This document shows positions 25,330-33,634 of a stretch of DNA of 64,000 bases, piece after piece. A model generated the notes under the pieces. That model had not been told where the DNA came from and did not search any database. It saw nothing but the letters and a program-made list of their open reading frames with translations. This DNA is from Bog-473 sp963838835. Lineage in GTDB: Bacteria > Actinomycetota > Acidimicrobiia > Acidimicrobiales > RAAP-2. Each line of letters opens with the position of its first letter. Position 1 is the first letter of the stretch. Position numbers and translations under genes: made by a program. Location of the stretch: contig CAWITA010000016.1 of NCBI GenBank assembly GCA_963838835.1, forward strand, positions 620,001 to 684,000. The letters are read 5' to 3'.

Positions 25330-25689
25330 TTACGTCGTAGCGGCCTGTTTGATCTTCAGTTCGCCAGCCTTGGCCGCTACACGGCGCATCTGCGCAATGA
25401 GACGGCGCATCCGCCGGTCGTTGGCAATCCACTCTTGGTAGAGCTTCGCTTCATGGGCGCTTAGTCGTCGAGTGACGGTCTTGCCACTCACCTTGGCTGT
25501 CCACTGATAGTAGGGCCCGTGCAGCTGAGGCGGATCGTTGTGGCACTTGCAGCCAGGTGTCGCGCATCGCGTGTAGCGACGGGTGACACTTCCCGATGAG
25601 ATGAGGCCGATCTCGGCCAGTTGTGTGGCCAACTCGCGATAGCGGCGCTCGTAGTCCGCCAGCCGTTCTTCACTTCTCGCTCGGACCAC
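25330..25689 (-). CDS. DUF6788 transposon-associated protein
   Basis: 119 residues. The conserved centre reads 'GSVTRRYTRCATPGCKCHND' followed by 'HGPYYQWTAKVSGKTVTRRL', the DUF6788 pattern with a Cys cluster (CATPGCKC) that may bind zinc. The flanking helices 'RYRELATQLAEIG' and 'ANDRRMRRLIAQMRRVAAKA' are typical. Members occur next to transposases across Actinobacteria and are presumed accessory factors; no activity is established as far as I know. The start GTG/ATG region lies about 40 bp from a palindrome shared with the divergent transposase. Confidence 0.75.
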   Translation of the reverse strand: MVRARSEERLADYERRYRELATQLAEIGLISSGSVTRRYTRCATPGCKCHNDPPQLHGPYYQWTAKVSGKTVTRRLSAHEAKLYQEWIANDRRMRRLIAQMRRVAAKAGELKIKQAATT

Positions 25690-25729
25690 CCCGGCTCCTT
25701 TTGTCCTCTCCCAGTATCCCAGTTCGACT

Positions 25730-25755
25730 ACCAGACAGTAGTCATACTGTCTGGT
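25730..25755. promoter_or_regulatory. Perfect 11-bp inverted repeat between divergent transposon genes
   Basis: ACCAGACAGTA and TACTGTCTGGT are separated by 4 bp, and the right arm directly abuts the transposase ATG at 25756. The position suits an operator repressing transposase expression, or a structure that blocks translation initiation of a leaderless message. The binding protein is unknown; DUF6788 is a candidate. Confidence 0.6.
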
Positions 25756-27147
25756 ATGGCGAAGACCCGTGGTGACCAGGGAGCCCAGAGCCAGCTCGGG
25801 GACTTTCGCTCCGGGTTCTACGCCACCGTGACCCGCTGGGGCGATGCCCTCTTCGAGCTGGCCGACGCCGTGCTGTGCTCTCCGTCACCGGTGGCCTCGG
25901 TGCCCGCCCTCAGCCTCGAACCGGTGTTCCGCCGCTCTCACGGCAGTCTCTATAAAGCGCTCGAGCGTGGCCGCATCGATGAAGATCGACTCCGCCTCCT
26001 GCTCGTCGAGCACCGACCGACAGGGCTGGCCCCTCGTCTTTGCCGTCGATGCGTCGACCTGGGACCGCTGCGATGCCGAGTGCAGCCCCGAACGAGGGTT
26101 CTACTACTCGGCCTCCAAACACTCGGCCGGACAGCCCATCGTGGCGGGCTGGAACTATCAGTGGATCTGCCAGCTGGACTGGGCCTATGACTCGTGGACG
26201 GCTCCGCTCGACGTGGCCCGCATCCCACCACGCCAAGACGCAACCGCGGCAACCGCAGAACAGATCCGTCGCCTCGTTGGGCTCCTCCCAGGCGATGGGC
26301 CAGTCCCGCTGTTCGTCTTCGATGCCGGCTACAACCCGACCGCCATCGGTCACGATCTGGCCGAGGAGCGTTGCGAATGTCTCACCCGCATCCGCGACGA
26401 CCGCGTCTTTTACGCAGATCCTCCCCCTCGTCCCAACCGACCGGCTCGGAGCGGTGGACGCCCCCCTCGGCACGGACGGCGATTCAAGTGTTCGGATCGC
26501 AGAACCCAGAACAAGCCCGACGAATGCCTCGATGCCTCTGACCCCCGTTATGGCAACGTCAGCGTCATGGCGTGGCACCGAATGCACCCTCGGGTGACCG
26601 GTCGCGGACGTTGGGCCGACTACGGCGGCAGCGCCGCCCATCGTGCGCGGCAGCGTTATCCGCGTCGACGTCGAGCACTTGCCCAAGGCCACCTCAGGGA
26701 CGAAGAAGACGTTGTGGCTCTTTTGGTCCGGGCCTGGCGCGCCTGACCTTGACCGATGTCTGGCGCGCCTATTTGCGGCGCTTCGACATCGAGCACACCT
26801 TCCGCTTCCTCAAGAACACGATGGGTTGGACCACGCCGTCACTGTGCACGCCCGAGCAGGCCGACCGCTGGAGCTGGCTGATGGCCGCCATCTACACCCA
26901 ACTCCGTCTTGGACGTGGTCTCGTCGACGATCTCCGCCTGCCATGGGAACGACCTCGCGAACCGACCGCGCTCACGCCCGCACGCGTGCGAAGGGGGTTT
27001 CGGCGACTTCGTGCAGCGATCGGCACACCCGCCAGTCCACCGAAACGTTCACGGGCAGGACCTGGACGTCCGAAAGGGACCCGAAAACCGCCAAGAACCC
27101 GCTATCCCGCGGTCAAAAGGCTGCATGAGCCGGAGGCCGGGGTTTAA
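25756..27147 (+). pseudogene. DDE-type transposase (NF041680-like), frameshifted
   Basis: The start is 'MAKTRGDQGAQSQLGDFRSG', followed by 'ALFELADAVLCSPSPVASVP' and 'LVFAVDASTWDRCDAECSPE' (first catalytic Asp). Next come 'VPLFVFDAGYNPTAI' (second Asp) and 'YLRRFDIEHTFRFLKNTMGW' (Glu region). This order matches an actinobacterial family I recall as NF041680. Single-base shifts near 26020, 26636 and 26750 split the gene into four frames, so no full protein can be made unless these are sequence errors. The C-terminal tail is rich in Pro, Arg and Lys. Confidence 0.75.
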
Positions 27148-27170
27148 CTGCAAGCTAAGAGCGCGCGCCA

Positions 27171-28011
27171 TTAGGCCACGGCCAGGCCATCCCAGCGCTT
27201 GGCCCATTTGACGAGCTTGACGGTGATGATGAGGGCCACGGCCAGGGCCAGCTGAGCCAGGCGGTGGCGGCTCAAGCGGTCGGTGTTGCGCCGGAGCTGG
27301 CCAAAGTTGCTGAGCCACGAGTTGGTCCGTTCCACCGGCCAGCGCATGCCGAGCGGGATCCGCTTGGGCGCCTCGGCCGTGCCGCGTGTTCGACAGTGGG
27401 CCATGACGAGGTCGTCGATGTGTCGTTCGAAGCAGGCGCGGCGCACGACGCCGTTGTCATAGCCCCGGTCGAGGTGGAGGGTCTCGATCTCTTTGAGAAG
27501 CCCCCTCCCACGGCGTCGAGGGTGCCAGGGAGCAGCACGCAGTCGTTGCGGTTGGCTCCAGCGCTCACCCAGCCGAGCGGCACGCCGTTGGCATCGGTGG
27601 CGATCGACCACTTCCAGCCGGTCTTGCCCCGATCGGTCGGGTTGGGCCCGGTGCCCTCGCCGCCACAGGGGCCTTGTGCAAAGACCCGTCGACGGTGACG
27701 TCGGAGAGGTCCAGACCGATCACCTTGTCGAAGGCGCCGATGGCTTCATCGACGAGGCGCAGGTAGGCGCCGGCGGCCACCCACTCGTCGCGCCGGCGTC
27801 GCAGCGTGGTCTCGCTCCCTTTGCCCAGCCGTCCGGCCACGTCCCAGCTGCACCCGGTGACGAGGCGGAACAAGATGGCCTCGAAGCAGTCCCGGTCCGA
27901 GATCCGGGGCCGGTGACATCCGAGCGGGTGGGTACAGACATCCTGCTCAGGCAGGTAGGCGGCAAAGGACTGCCAGACGGCGTCGACGACGTCCGGATCG
28001 AGTGCGAGCAT
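27171..28011 (-). pseudogene. IS5-family transposase, frameshifted
   Basis: The start is at ATG 28011 ('MLALDPDVVDAVWQSFAAYL'). The N-terminal domain has 'HRPRISDRDCFEAILFRLVT' and 'TTLRRRRDEW', then the first catalytic Asp in 'DVTVDGSLHKAP'. After shifts near 27665 and 27490 the second Asp is in 'LHLDRGYDNGV' and the Glu in 'RWPVERTNSWLSNFGQLRRN'. This is the IS5 DDE layout with the gene ending at the left terminal repeat. Two indels make the copy inactive as read. Confidence 0.8.
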
Positions 28012-28157
28012 GGTTCCTCCACTGGTCGTTGTGCTGGGGCTAACAGCCGGATCATGTCCGGCCCAGCACGACGACCGGTGGACCTTTCTCTCCTGGCCAG
28101 AGGCGATCCACCTCCCCCCACAACGCGGCGGAGATGATGGGCGCCAAGGAGGTGGCC

Positions 28158-28691
28158 ATGGCCAAGGTCAGACGCAACGGCCCGTGTCCGTGCGGCAGTG
28201 GGCACAAGGCGAAGCGCTGCTGTTATGGCAACGAGTCGCTCTTTGACAACGACATCATCGCCCCCGAGCGCTGCGCCCAGGCCTTCTTGGACCTGGCCGG
28301 GATCAGCAAACTCGAGATGCGCGCCCTTTTCGACCAGTTGTTGTACCTGCCCGAGCTCGATCTCTCCTTGCAGGTGCCACTGCCACCTCTACACACCCCT
28401 CAGCTCGATCGAGCCATCGCTGCCCTCCAAGACGACGACCCCGACACCTTCGACAAGGAACTCCTCCATGTCGTGCCGGCGGTCGACACCGCCGATCGCC
28501 GCCGAGCCCTGGCCGACGCCGTCATCGCATTGCGAGATCGGGGACACATCGACAAGAAGCTCGCCGCCCTCGCAATCATCGAACTCGACCGCGAGACCTC
28601 GACCTTCTTCATCTCCTCGGTGGCAGAATCGATCGCTGTCTTGGCTGGTGACCAGCACACTCCCTCTGGGTTGCTGGTGGCGGTGTCCTAA
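28158..28691 (+). CDS. SEC-C motif protein inside the IS5-type element
   Basis: 177 residues from ATG 28158 with AAGGAGG just upstream. The N terminus 'VRRNGPCPCGSGHKAKRCC' is a complete SEC-C zinc motif (CxC...CC), known from SecA, where it binds zinc and partner proteins. The rest is mainly helical and acidic ('LQDDDPDTFDKELLHV') with no known catalytic site. It is the only unbroken gene of this element and lies between the transposase promoter side and the right terminal repeat. Passenger role unknown; zinc-dependent binding to nucleic acid or protein is a fair guess. Confidence 0.8.
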   Translation: MAKVRRNGPCPCGSGHKAKRCCYGNESLFDNDIIAPERCAQAFLDLAGISKLEMRALFDQLLYLPELDLSLQVPLPPLHTPQLDRAIAALQDDDPDTFDKELLHVVPAVDTADRRRALADAVIALRDRGHIDKKLAALAIIELDRETSTFFISSVAESIAVLAGDQHTPSGLLVAVS

Positions 28692-28750
28692 GCCTGATCC
28701 TGGCCCGGGACACGCACAACATCCCCGCCTATTGGCGCGCGCTCTAAGCC

Positions 28751-30373
28751 TCGATCCACCGCGTAGCCACGTGATCTGACACGCGCGCATCCGCGGAAAA
28801 TGCCCCCGTTGCTGGGAGAATTGCGGTTACTGACGCCGTAGTTCTCGCCGACAAAGGAGGCACTTTCTGTGAAGCCAGTATCGCGCGGAATCGACCGCGT
28901 CGCGGTGACCTTCGACGAGCCGAACCTGGTGGCCAACGCCGGGCTGGTGCTGGTCGCCACGCTGGCCGAGCCGGCTCGGGCTCGAGAAGCTCTGTGACGC
29001 CACGATCAAGCTGTCCGGACGCGTCGGTGGCTTCCGGCCGGGACGCAAGATCCTGACCCTGGTGCACGCCATGGTGGCCGGGGCCAGCCACATCGACCAC
29101 GCCGACATGCTGCGCGCTGGAGCGAGCGCCCAGGTGCTCGAGCATCGGGTGATGGCACCGTCGACGCTCGGGACCTTCTTGCGCTCGTTCACCTTCGGCC
29201 ACGTCCGCCAGTTCGAGCGGGTCATCGGCGAGGCGCTCGGTGCCGCCTGGGCGCTCGGGGCCGGTCCGGGCGACGGACGCCTCGTCGTCGACATCGACTC
29301 GACCATCGACGAGGTCCACGGCAAGAAGAAGCACGGTGCCGCCTATGGCTACACCAAGAAGCTCGGCTACCACCCGATGCTCGCCACCTTGGCCGCCACC
29401 GGAGAGATCCTCCACGCCCGCCTGCGCAAGGGCTCGGCCAACACCCAGCGCGGCATCAAGCGCTTCGTCGAAGAGCTGGTGCCGCGCCTGCGCCGGGCCG
29501 GCGCGACCGGCGCCGATCGTCATGCGCTTTGACTCGGGGTTTTGGTCGAACGAGACGATCGCAGACCCTCGGGCGTCTCGGGGTCAACTACACGATGGCC
29601 GTGCGCACCGGGACCAAGGCCCTGGCCAGGGCCATCGCCGCCATCGCCGAGGACGCCTGGGTGGAGATCGACTACCCCGAAGGAGGGCGGGCCCAGGTGG
29701 CCGAGTGCACCTACAAGGGCCGGCGCCTCATCGTGCGCCGCACCCGCCTGGTCGGCCCCCAGGCCACGCTGTGGCCCGACTGGCGCCACTTCGCCTTCTT
29801 GACCGACCTCGAGGGTACTGCCGTCGACCTCGACGCCTTCCATCGTCACCACGCCGTCGTCGAACTCGCCATCGACGATCTCAAGGAGGGTGCGGGCATG
29901 GAGCACTGCCCCTCGGGGAACTTCTCGGCCAACGCGGCGTGGCTGTGCTGCGCGGTGCTGGCGCACAACCTGATGCGCTGGACGGCGTCGCTCGGTGACC
30001 TGGTGCGAAGAGCACGAGACCCTCGTCGTCGCGCGGACCTTGCGCACCCGCTACTTCGCCGTGCCCGGGCGCCTGGTCAACCGCTCGGGGCGACCCACCT
30101 TGCGCATGCCCGAGCGCTGGCCCTGGGCGCTGCGCTTCTGCGCCGCACTCGACAATCTGCGCGCCGTCGCCTTCGCCCCCACCTGAGCGACACCCCGGCG
30201 GACCGGCGTGGCCGCAGACGAACATCCTCACGCTGACATGGAGCCGAAGCATCAAGCGCCTCTGACTTCGCACGCCCCCGATCCTGTGCCCGGACCCCCT
30301 CAACCGCGCTTTCGCGATCTCATCCTTCACTAGCCTGAACTGGTCTACGGCCAATGGCTACGCGGTGGATCGA
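28751..30373. mobile_element. IS1380-family insertion sequence
   Basis: Perfect 19-bp terminal inverted repeats: TCGATCCACCGCGTAGCCA at 28751-28769 and its exact reverse complement at 30355-30373. A single transposase gene fills the interior. The left end begins 1 bp after the inverted repeat of the IS5-type element. No clear target duplication is visible, as expected if neighbouring elements inserted or rearranged at the joints. Confidence 0.85.
28869..30186 (+). pseudogene. IS1380-family transposase, several frameshifts
   Basis: GTG 28869 with AAAGGAGG upstream begins 'VKPVSRGIDRVAVTFDEPNL'. Recognisable blocks follow in shifting frames: 'LVHAMVAGASHIDHADMLRA', 'VVDIDSTIDEVHGKKKHGAA' (first catalytic Asp), 'IVMRFDSGFWSNETI' (second Asp), 'HRHHAVVELAIDDLKEG' (Glu region), and the tail 'RYFAVPGRLVNRSGRPTLRM'. 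Shifts lie near 28973, 29515, 29562 and 30005. The full gene would encode about 440 residues, normal for IS1380. Inactive as read. Confidence 0.82.
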
Positions 30374-30456
30374 ATGCCATGAAAGGGGGGCGGGCCTCCC
30401 CCGGTGGGAATGTGGCTTCTCACCGGAAGCAACCACACGAAGGAGGCCCAGACACC

Positions 30457-31487
30457 ATGTTGCACGCTGGACTGGATCTTTCAAGACGCCGCCTCGATGT
30501 CTGCCTGCTGGACGAGGAGGGCTTGACGGTCGAGGAGCGGACCGCTCCTCCGGACCGCGACGGCCTCGGAGCCTTGTACGCACCGTGGGGCGTGACCATG
30601 GAGACCAGCAAGTGCTCGCGGTCATCGAGTCAATGAACGGAGCGCGCTTTGTCCACGACACCTTGGAGCTGTGCGGCTGGTCGGTGGAGGTGGCGGACGC
30701 GAAGAAGGTCAAGGGTCTCGCCCCGTTGGCCTGCAAAACAGATCGCATCGACGCCCGGGTCCTAGCCGAGCTCTCCCGCAGAGACCTCGTGCCGACGGTC
30801 TGGCTGCCCGGCCCCGAGACGCGCCAGGAGCGCGAGTTGGCGCGCTGGCGGCTCCACCTGGTCAAGCACCGAACGGCGCTGAAGAACCGCATCCATGCGA
30901 ACCTGCTCGCCTTCGGTCACCCCTGCCCGGTCTCGGACCTCTTCGGCCTCGAGGGCCGGCTACTGCTCGACCGGCTCTCGTTCGAAGAGCCCTGGAAGGG
31001 CGACATCGAAGGCGCCGTCCGCCTCATCGACACCATCACCTTCCAGATCGAAGAGCTCGAAGAGGAGCTGACCATGGACGGAGCCGATCACCGCTACGTC
31101 CCGCTGCTCTGCACTGTGCCCGGCATCGGCCACGTGCTCGCCTACACCATCGCGGCCGAAATCGGCGACATCACTCGGTTTGCCACACCGACCAAGCTCG
31201 TCGGCTATAGCGGGCTGTGTCCGCGCGTCTACCAGTCCGGTGAGAGCGATCACCGGGGGTCGTTGACCAAGAACGGCCCCAAGTATCTGCGCTGGGCGCT
31301 TATTGAGGCCGCCACCCACGCTGCGCGCCATCGCGCCTACGCAGAGCGTTATCAACGCACGAGCGTCCGCCTCGGACGCAACCGCGGAAAGAAGATCGCC
31401 AGGGTCGATATCGCCCGCCGCCTCGCCGAGGCGATCTGGTACATGTTGCAGAAGAACGAACCTTTCGCTCCGGCAGGCGCCGCTTAG
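30457..31487 (+). pseudogene. IS110-family DEDD transposase, one frameshift
   Basis: ATG 30457 follows GAAGGAGG. Residues 1-50 hold the RuvC-like start ('MLHAGLDLSRRRLDVCLLDE', first catalytic Asp). After a shift near 30595 come 'CKTDRIDARVLAELSRRDL' (DEDD acidic residues), a coiled segment ('FQIEELEEEL'), and the Tnp_20 domain with 'TVPGIGHVLAYTIAAEIG' and 'YSGLCPRVYQSG' plus the serine-bearing region. Total length about 343 codons is usual. One indel separates the N-terminal third from the rest, so an error-free copy could be active. Confidence 0.83.
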
Positions 31488-31805
31488 CCTCTGGCCGACG
31501 TGACGGCCCCCAATCGAATTGCGCTACCGGAACGACCCCTGCTCCCACCAGCCTGATCCTGCCTTCGAGTAGGCGATAGAGAGATGAGCACCACCGCTCG
31601 GTCCAAGTGCGGGAGCACCGCTACCAAGGTGCCGCAGCCGAAGGCTGCGGCCCGAGGACCATGATCGCTGACGACAACGTTGGACTCGCTGGGCGTCAAG
31701 GGCCCCCCGATGGGGGTCCCCTCCCGGGGACTCCGGGCTTCGCCCTCCGCCCTTGACGCCGGCTTCCTCAGGACCAAACCCAATTGCCCCCTTGACAACC
31801 GGCCC
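31488..31805. other. Structured noncoding region downstream of the IS110 gene
   Basis: No gene is present. There is a perfect 9-bp hairpin at 31631-31651 (GCCGCAGCC, 3-nt loop). A larger stem has arms GGCGTCAAGGG (near 31692) and CCCTTGACGCC (near 31750), enclosing smaller C/G-rich stems. This much ordered pairing is unusual here. IS110 relatives encode a guide ('bridge') RNA from a noncoding end; this region is a candidate, or may simply be a terminator array. Confidence 0.4.
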
Positions 31806-31826
31806 CCATTTCATAGAGAGGCTAAG
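31806..31826. repeat. 21-bp perfect inverted repeat, left copy
   Basis: Exactly the reverse complement of 32575-32595 (core CATAGAGAGGCTAAG). It encodes the last residues and stop codon of the membrane protein on the minus strand. The two copies bound a 790-bp unit. Confidence 0.8.
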
Positions 31827-32284
31827 TCTCCGATTGCTTGGTCTCGCTGTTCAGTGAGCCGGTCCAACTCCTCTTCAAAGGGAGTCGGTTCGCGTTCTCT
31901 CATTGCAAGTGCCCAGAACAGAGTGACCGTCGGAAGTGCGATCACGCCCACCAAGACGAGGACGTGAGCTGGCTGGCTAATAGCTCGTCGGTCCAATGCA
32001 AGAAGTCCGGTCACCTCCGCCGCCCACCCCAGCACCGTCACAATGGGCAAGAGCGCAGTCAAGAGGACCAATAGCCCACGAAACAGCCAGCGCATCCGAT
32101 CTCGGATCGACTCGAAGCGTCGGAACTTCCTATACCGATAGAGCGCGACCATCCTCTGCATAACAGGTGCCCGGGCGGCGCCCAACTCCACGGCCAGCGT
32201 GATGAAGAATATGGGTATCACGGTCACCGCAGCCGTGTAGAACGTGCTATTGAACTGCGTCGCAATGAGTAATGCTCCAATCAT
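31811..32284 (-). CDS. Unknown three-helix membrane protein
   Basis: 157 residues from ATG 32284, about 10 bp behind GGAGG; an in-frame GTG at 32293 is too close to that site. Three transmembrane helices are evident (about 12-35, 66-90, 104-126). Between the first two lies a basic loop (ALYRYRKFRRFESIRDRMRW), and the tail is acidic ('TPFEEELDRLTEQRDQAIGD'). No family is recognised. The final residues and stop lie in a 21-bp inverted repeat, so the C terminus may have been set by the rearrangement that created the repeat. Confidence 0.6.
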   Translation of the reverse strand: MIGALLIATQFNSTFYTAAVTVIPIFFITLAVELGAARAPVMQRMVALYRYRKFRRFESIRDRMRWLFRGLLVLLTALLPIVTVLGWAAEVTGLLALDRRAISQPAHVLVLVGVIALPTVTLFWALAMREREPTPFEEELDRLTEQRDQAIGDLASL

Positions 32285-32322
32285 CGAGCGCACTCCTCCG
32301 AAGCCCCGAGCATCCTGACGAT

Positions 32323-32475
32323 CTACTTCTTGGAGGTCGATAGCATCTGATCCAACAGATGGCGGAGTCCGTTGCTGTACCCGGTGTTCTCGTGGCTTAA
32401 TGCTGTGAGCCGCACCACCCGCCTCCTCTCGTCAGACTTTGACGGTCGGGCCGGATGCCCTTTCCCTTTCTTCTC
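32323..32475 (-). pseudogene. C-terminal fragment of an unknown gene
   Basis: An open frame with no start codon encodes 'PIEKKGKGHPARPSKSDERR' and ends 'LRHLLDQMLSTSKK' before a TAG at 32323-32325. The composition is protein-like, but the upstream part runs into the hairpin at 32480-32513 and an in-frame stop. It looks like the 3' remainder of a gene cut by the hairpin-bearing segment. No family recognised. Confidence 0.3.
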
Positions 32476-32479
32476 GATG

Positions 32480-32513
32480 GGGAGTAACGAGAAATGGCAT
32501 TCTCGTTACTCCC
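32480..32513. repeat. Perfect 13-bp hairpin
   Basis: GGGAGTAACGAGA and TCTCGTTACTCCC flank an 8-nt loop (AATGGCAT). There is no T-run on either side, so it is not a typical terminator. It lies inside the 790-bp inverted-repeat unit and at the edge of a truncated gene, which suggests a role as a recombination or replication structure; this is inference. Confidence 0.6.
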
Positions 32514-32574
32514 TCGGCGAAGGAAAAATGCCACAGGCGTGTAAATGGGCGTTGCGGCTACCTGTGAAGTTGTT

Positions 32575-32595
32575 CTTAGCCTCTCTATGAAATGG
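32575..32595. repeat. 21-bp perfect inverted repeat, right copy
   Basis: Reverse complement of 31806-31826 without mismatch. It marks the right edge of the 790-bp unit, 62 bp from the end of the excisionase-like gene. Confidence 0.8.
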
Positions 32596-32657
32596 CCTCG
32601 AGCCGATGCCCTTGGTGAGCAGCGTCGTGGCCCACTCCCACGCTTCATCACCTGGCG

Positions 32658-32852
32658 TCACGATGCCACCGCCCTCAGTGCATCGGTGCGCACCCGGTAC
32701 ACGCCGCAGACGTTCACCAATCCCGGCAACGAGCCGGCCCTGGCTTGCCGGCGGAGATGCTCCGCCGAGCACTGCAGCACCTGCGCCGCCTGCTCGATGG
32801 TCAGCAACGGCATGTCCAGCAACTGCTGCGCCGTCATCTTGTTCTTCGCCAT
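32658..32852 (-). CDS. Excisionase-like HTH protein
   Basis: 64 residues from ATG 32852. The sequence 'PLLTIEQAAQVLQCSAEHLR' then 'RQARAGSLPGLVNVCGVYRV' is the winged-helix pattern shared by phage excisionases and helix-turn-helix type 17 proteins. The start codon overlaps the TGA of the gene upstream (TGATG), so translation is coupled. With the integrase at 33777-34886 on the same strand it makes a plausible xis/int pair that would direct excision of the element. Confidence 0.75.
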   Translation of the reverse strand: MAKNKMTAQQLLDMPLLTIEQAAQVLQCSAEHLRRQARAGSLPGLVNVCGVYRVRTDALRAVAS

Positions 32853-33142
32853 CACGCACCCACCAAGTGCTCGGCGTGCTGGAGCAGTGCCAACAGCTCG
32901 GCGACATCGGCGGGGTTGAGCAGTACCTCGGTGGTCGCCGCTCCAGCGTTGAGCGTCAGCCCGAACAGGACTGCGCCGTCGTTGCGGCGGACCTTCCTCG
33001 TGACGAACAGGTAGCTATCGTCACCCAGGTCGACGTCGCCGATCGGCTGCGCCTCCCATCCTCTGCGTTGCACCCTCTCCAGCTCGTGCAGGTGCACGAA
33101 GGCTTCGTGGTACTGCTTGTCTGCGTTGCTCATCTTTGGCAT
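32852..33142 (-). CDS. Hypothetical protein of the integrative module
   Basis: 96 residues from ATG 33142, with AAGGAG 8-9 bp upstream. The sequence begins 'MPKMSNADKQYHEAFVHLHE' and contains 'DDSYLFVTRKVRRNDGAVLF' and a C-terminal helix 'PADVAELLALLQHAEHLVG'. Mixed alpha/beta, soluble, no family recognised. Its stop overlaps the xis-like start, so the two are co-translated. Probably an element-specific regulatory or accessory gene. Confidence 0.7.
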   Translation of the reverse strand: MPKMSNADKQYHEAFVHLHELERVQRRGWEAQPIGDVDLGDDSYLFVTRKVRRNDGAVLFGLTLNAGAATTEVLLNPADVAELLALLQHAEHLVGA

Positions 33143-33517
33143 GGTCTGATCTCCTTGTATGCGTTTACACAGCACGTCACACGGTGCGACGCACTGGGGA
33201 ACTGCTGGACAAGGGAGATCGGCCCATCCAGGTCGCTCCTTCGCCGGACTCGGCGGGTGCTTCGTTGCCTGGCCTTACGGGGTCTTCTTACAGATCTTCA
33301 CCACCGGCATCGATGCCGGCTTGCCGTTGCTGTACTACAACCAGCCTACTGAGACGATGCTGGTCTACTTCCCCCTCTGTCACCATTCTACTGACCACGT
33401 CGTTGGTCTTTGGCTTTCTTCCTACCTTCACACCTTACCGCCGGCCCTGATTGATTGATCTGGGCGACGGGGTGCTACTTCTCCCTCTTCTTACAAGTAT
33501 AGGTTTCGAGAGATGGA
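33143..33517. other. Regulatory-looking gap of the integrative module
   Basis: No gene recognised. It is lower in G+C than its surroundings and holds a perfect 16-bp palindrome CCGGCATCGATGCCGG at 33304-33319. The position upstream of the 33142 gene and downstream of the int operon suits an operator or a recombination/transfer site. Confidence 0.45.
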
Positions 33518-33634
33518 TCAATCAGGCGTGTCAAGCCGGTCGACGTTTACACGCCGGCTGACGAACACGAACACGGGCACGATCGGGTCGGGGTCCTCGT
33601 CGGGCACGTCGGCCCGGTACGGGTCGATCCTCAC
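33518..33634 (-). CDS. Tiny ORF (38 aa) at the end of the int operon
   Basis: Starts at GTG 33634, overlapping the stop of the preceding ORF by GTGA, and ends at 33518. It reads 'VRIDPYRADVPDEDPDPIVP' and then 'VFVFVSRRVNVDRLDTPD', acidic then hydrophobic. Support is the clean stop/start overlap that continues a three-gene chain; no function can be stated. Confidence 0.4.
   Translation of the reverse strand: MRIDPYRADVPDEDPDPIVPVFVFVSRRVNVDRLDTPD

Larger units (their letters stand above)
25308..27156. mobile_element. Insertion element with DUF6788 and an NF041680-like transposase
   Basis: Terminal inverted repeats: AGCTTGCGATTAAACCC at 25308-25324 and the reverse complement AGCTTGCAGTTAAACCC at 27140-27156 (15 of 17 match). 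Inside are a minus-strand DUF6788 gene and a plus-strand DDE-type transposase divergent from it, with a perfect inverted repeat between. The right end overlaps the left terminal repeat of the next element by about 3 bp, so the two abut. Confidence 0.72.
27154..28749. mobile_element. IS5-type element carrying a SEC-C passenger gene
   Basis: Inverted repeats of 23 bp at 27154-27176 and 28727-28749 match at 21 positions (shared core AGAGCGCGCGCCA). They enclose a minus-strand IS5-type transposase and a divergently oriented intact SEC-C gene. The element abuts the NF041680-like element on the left and an IS1380 on the right. An end relic of the same family is at 21628. The length (about 1.6 kb) exceeds a bare IS5 by the extra gene. 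Confidence 0.7.
30374..31805. mobile_element. IS110-family element, boundaries uncertain
   Basis: The IS110 transposase gene (30457-31487) has about 80 bp of leader and about 320 bp of structured noncoding DNA downstream before the 21-bp inverted repeat at 31806. IS110 elements lack long terminal repeats, so the exact ends cannot be read. The leader has a stem (CCGGTG...CACCGG near 30403-30428). Confidence 0.45.

Noticed and set aside
32372..32590. A 72-residue plus-strand frame ending in the right 21-bp repeat
   Set aside because: Its last codons match those of the membrane protein only because the repeats are inverted copies; the rest crosses the hairpin and has no motif.
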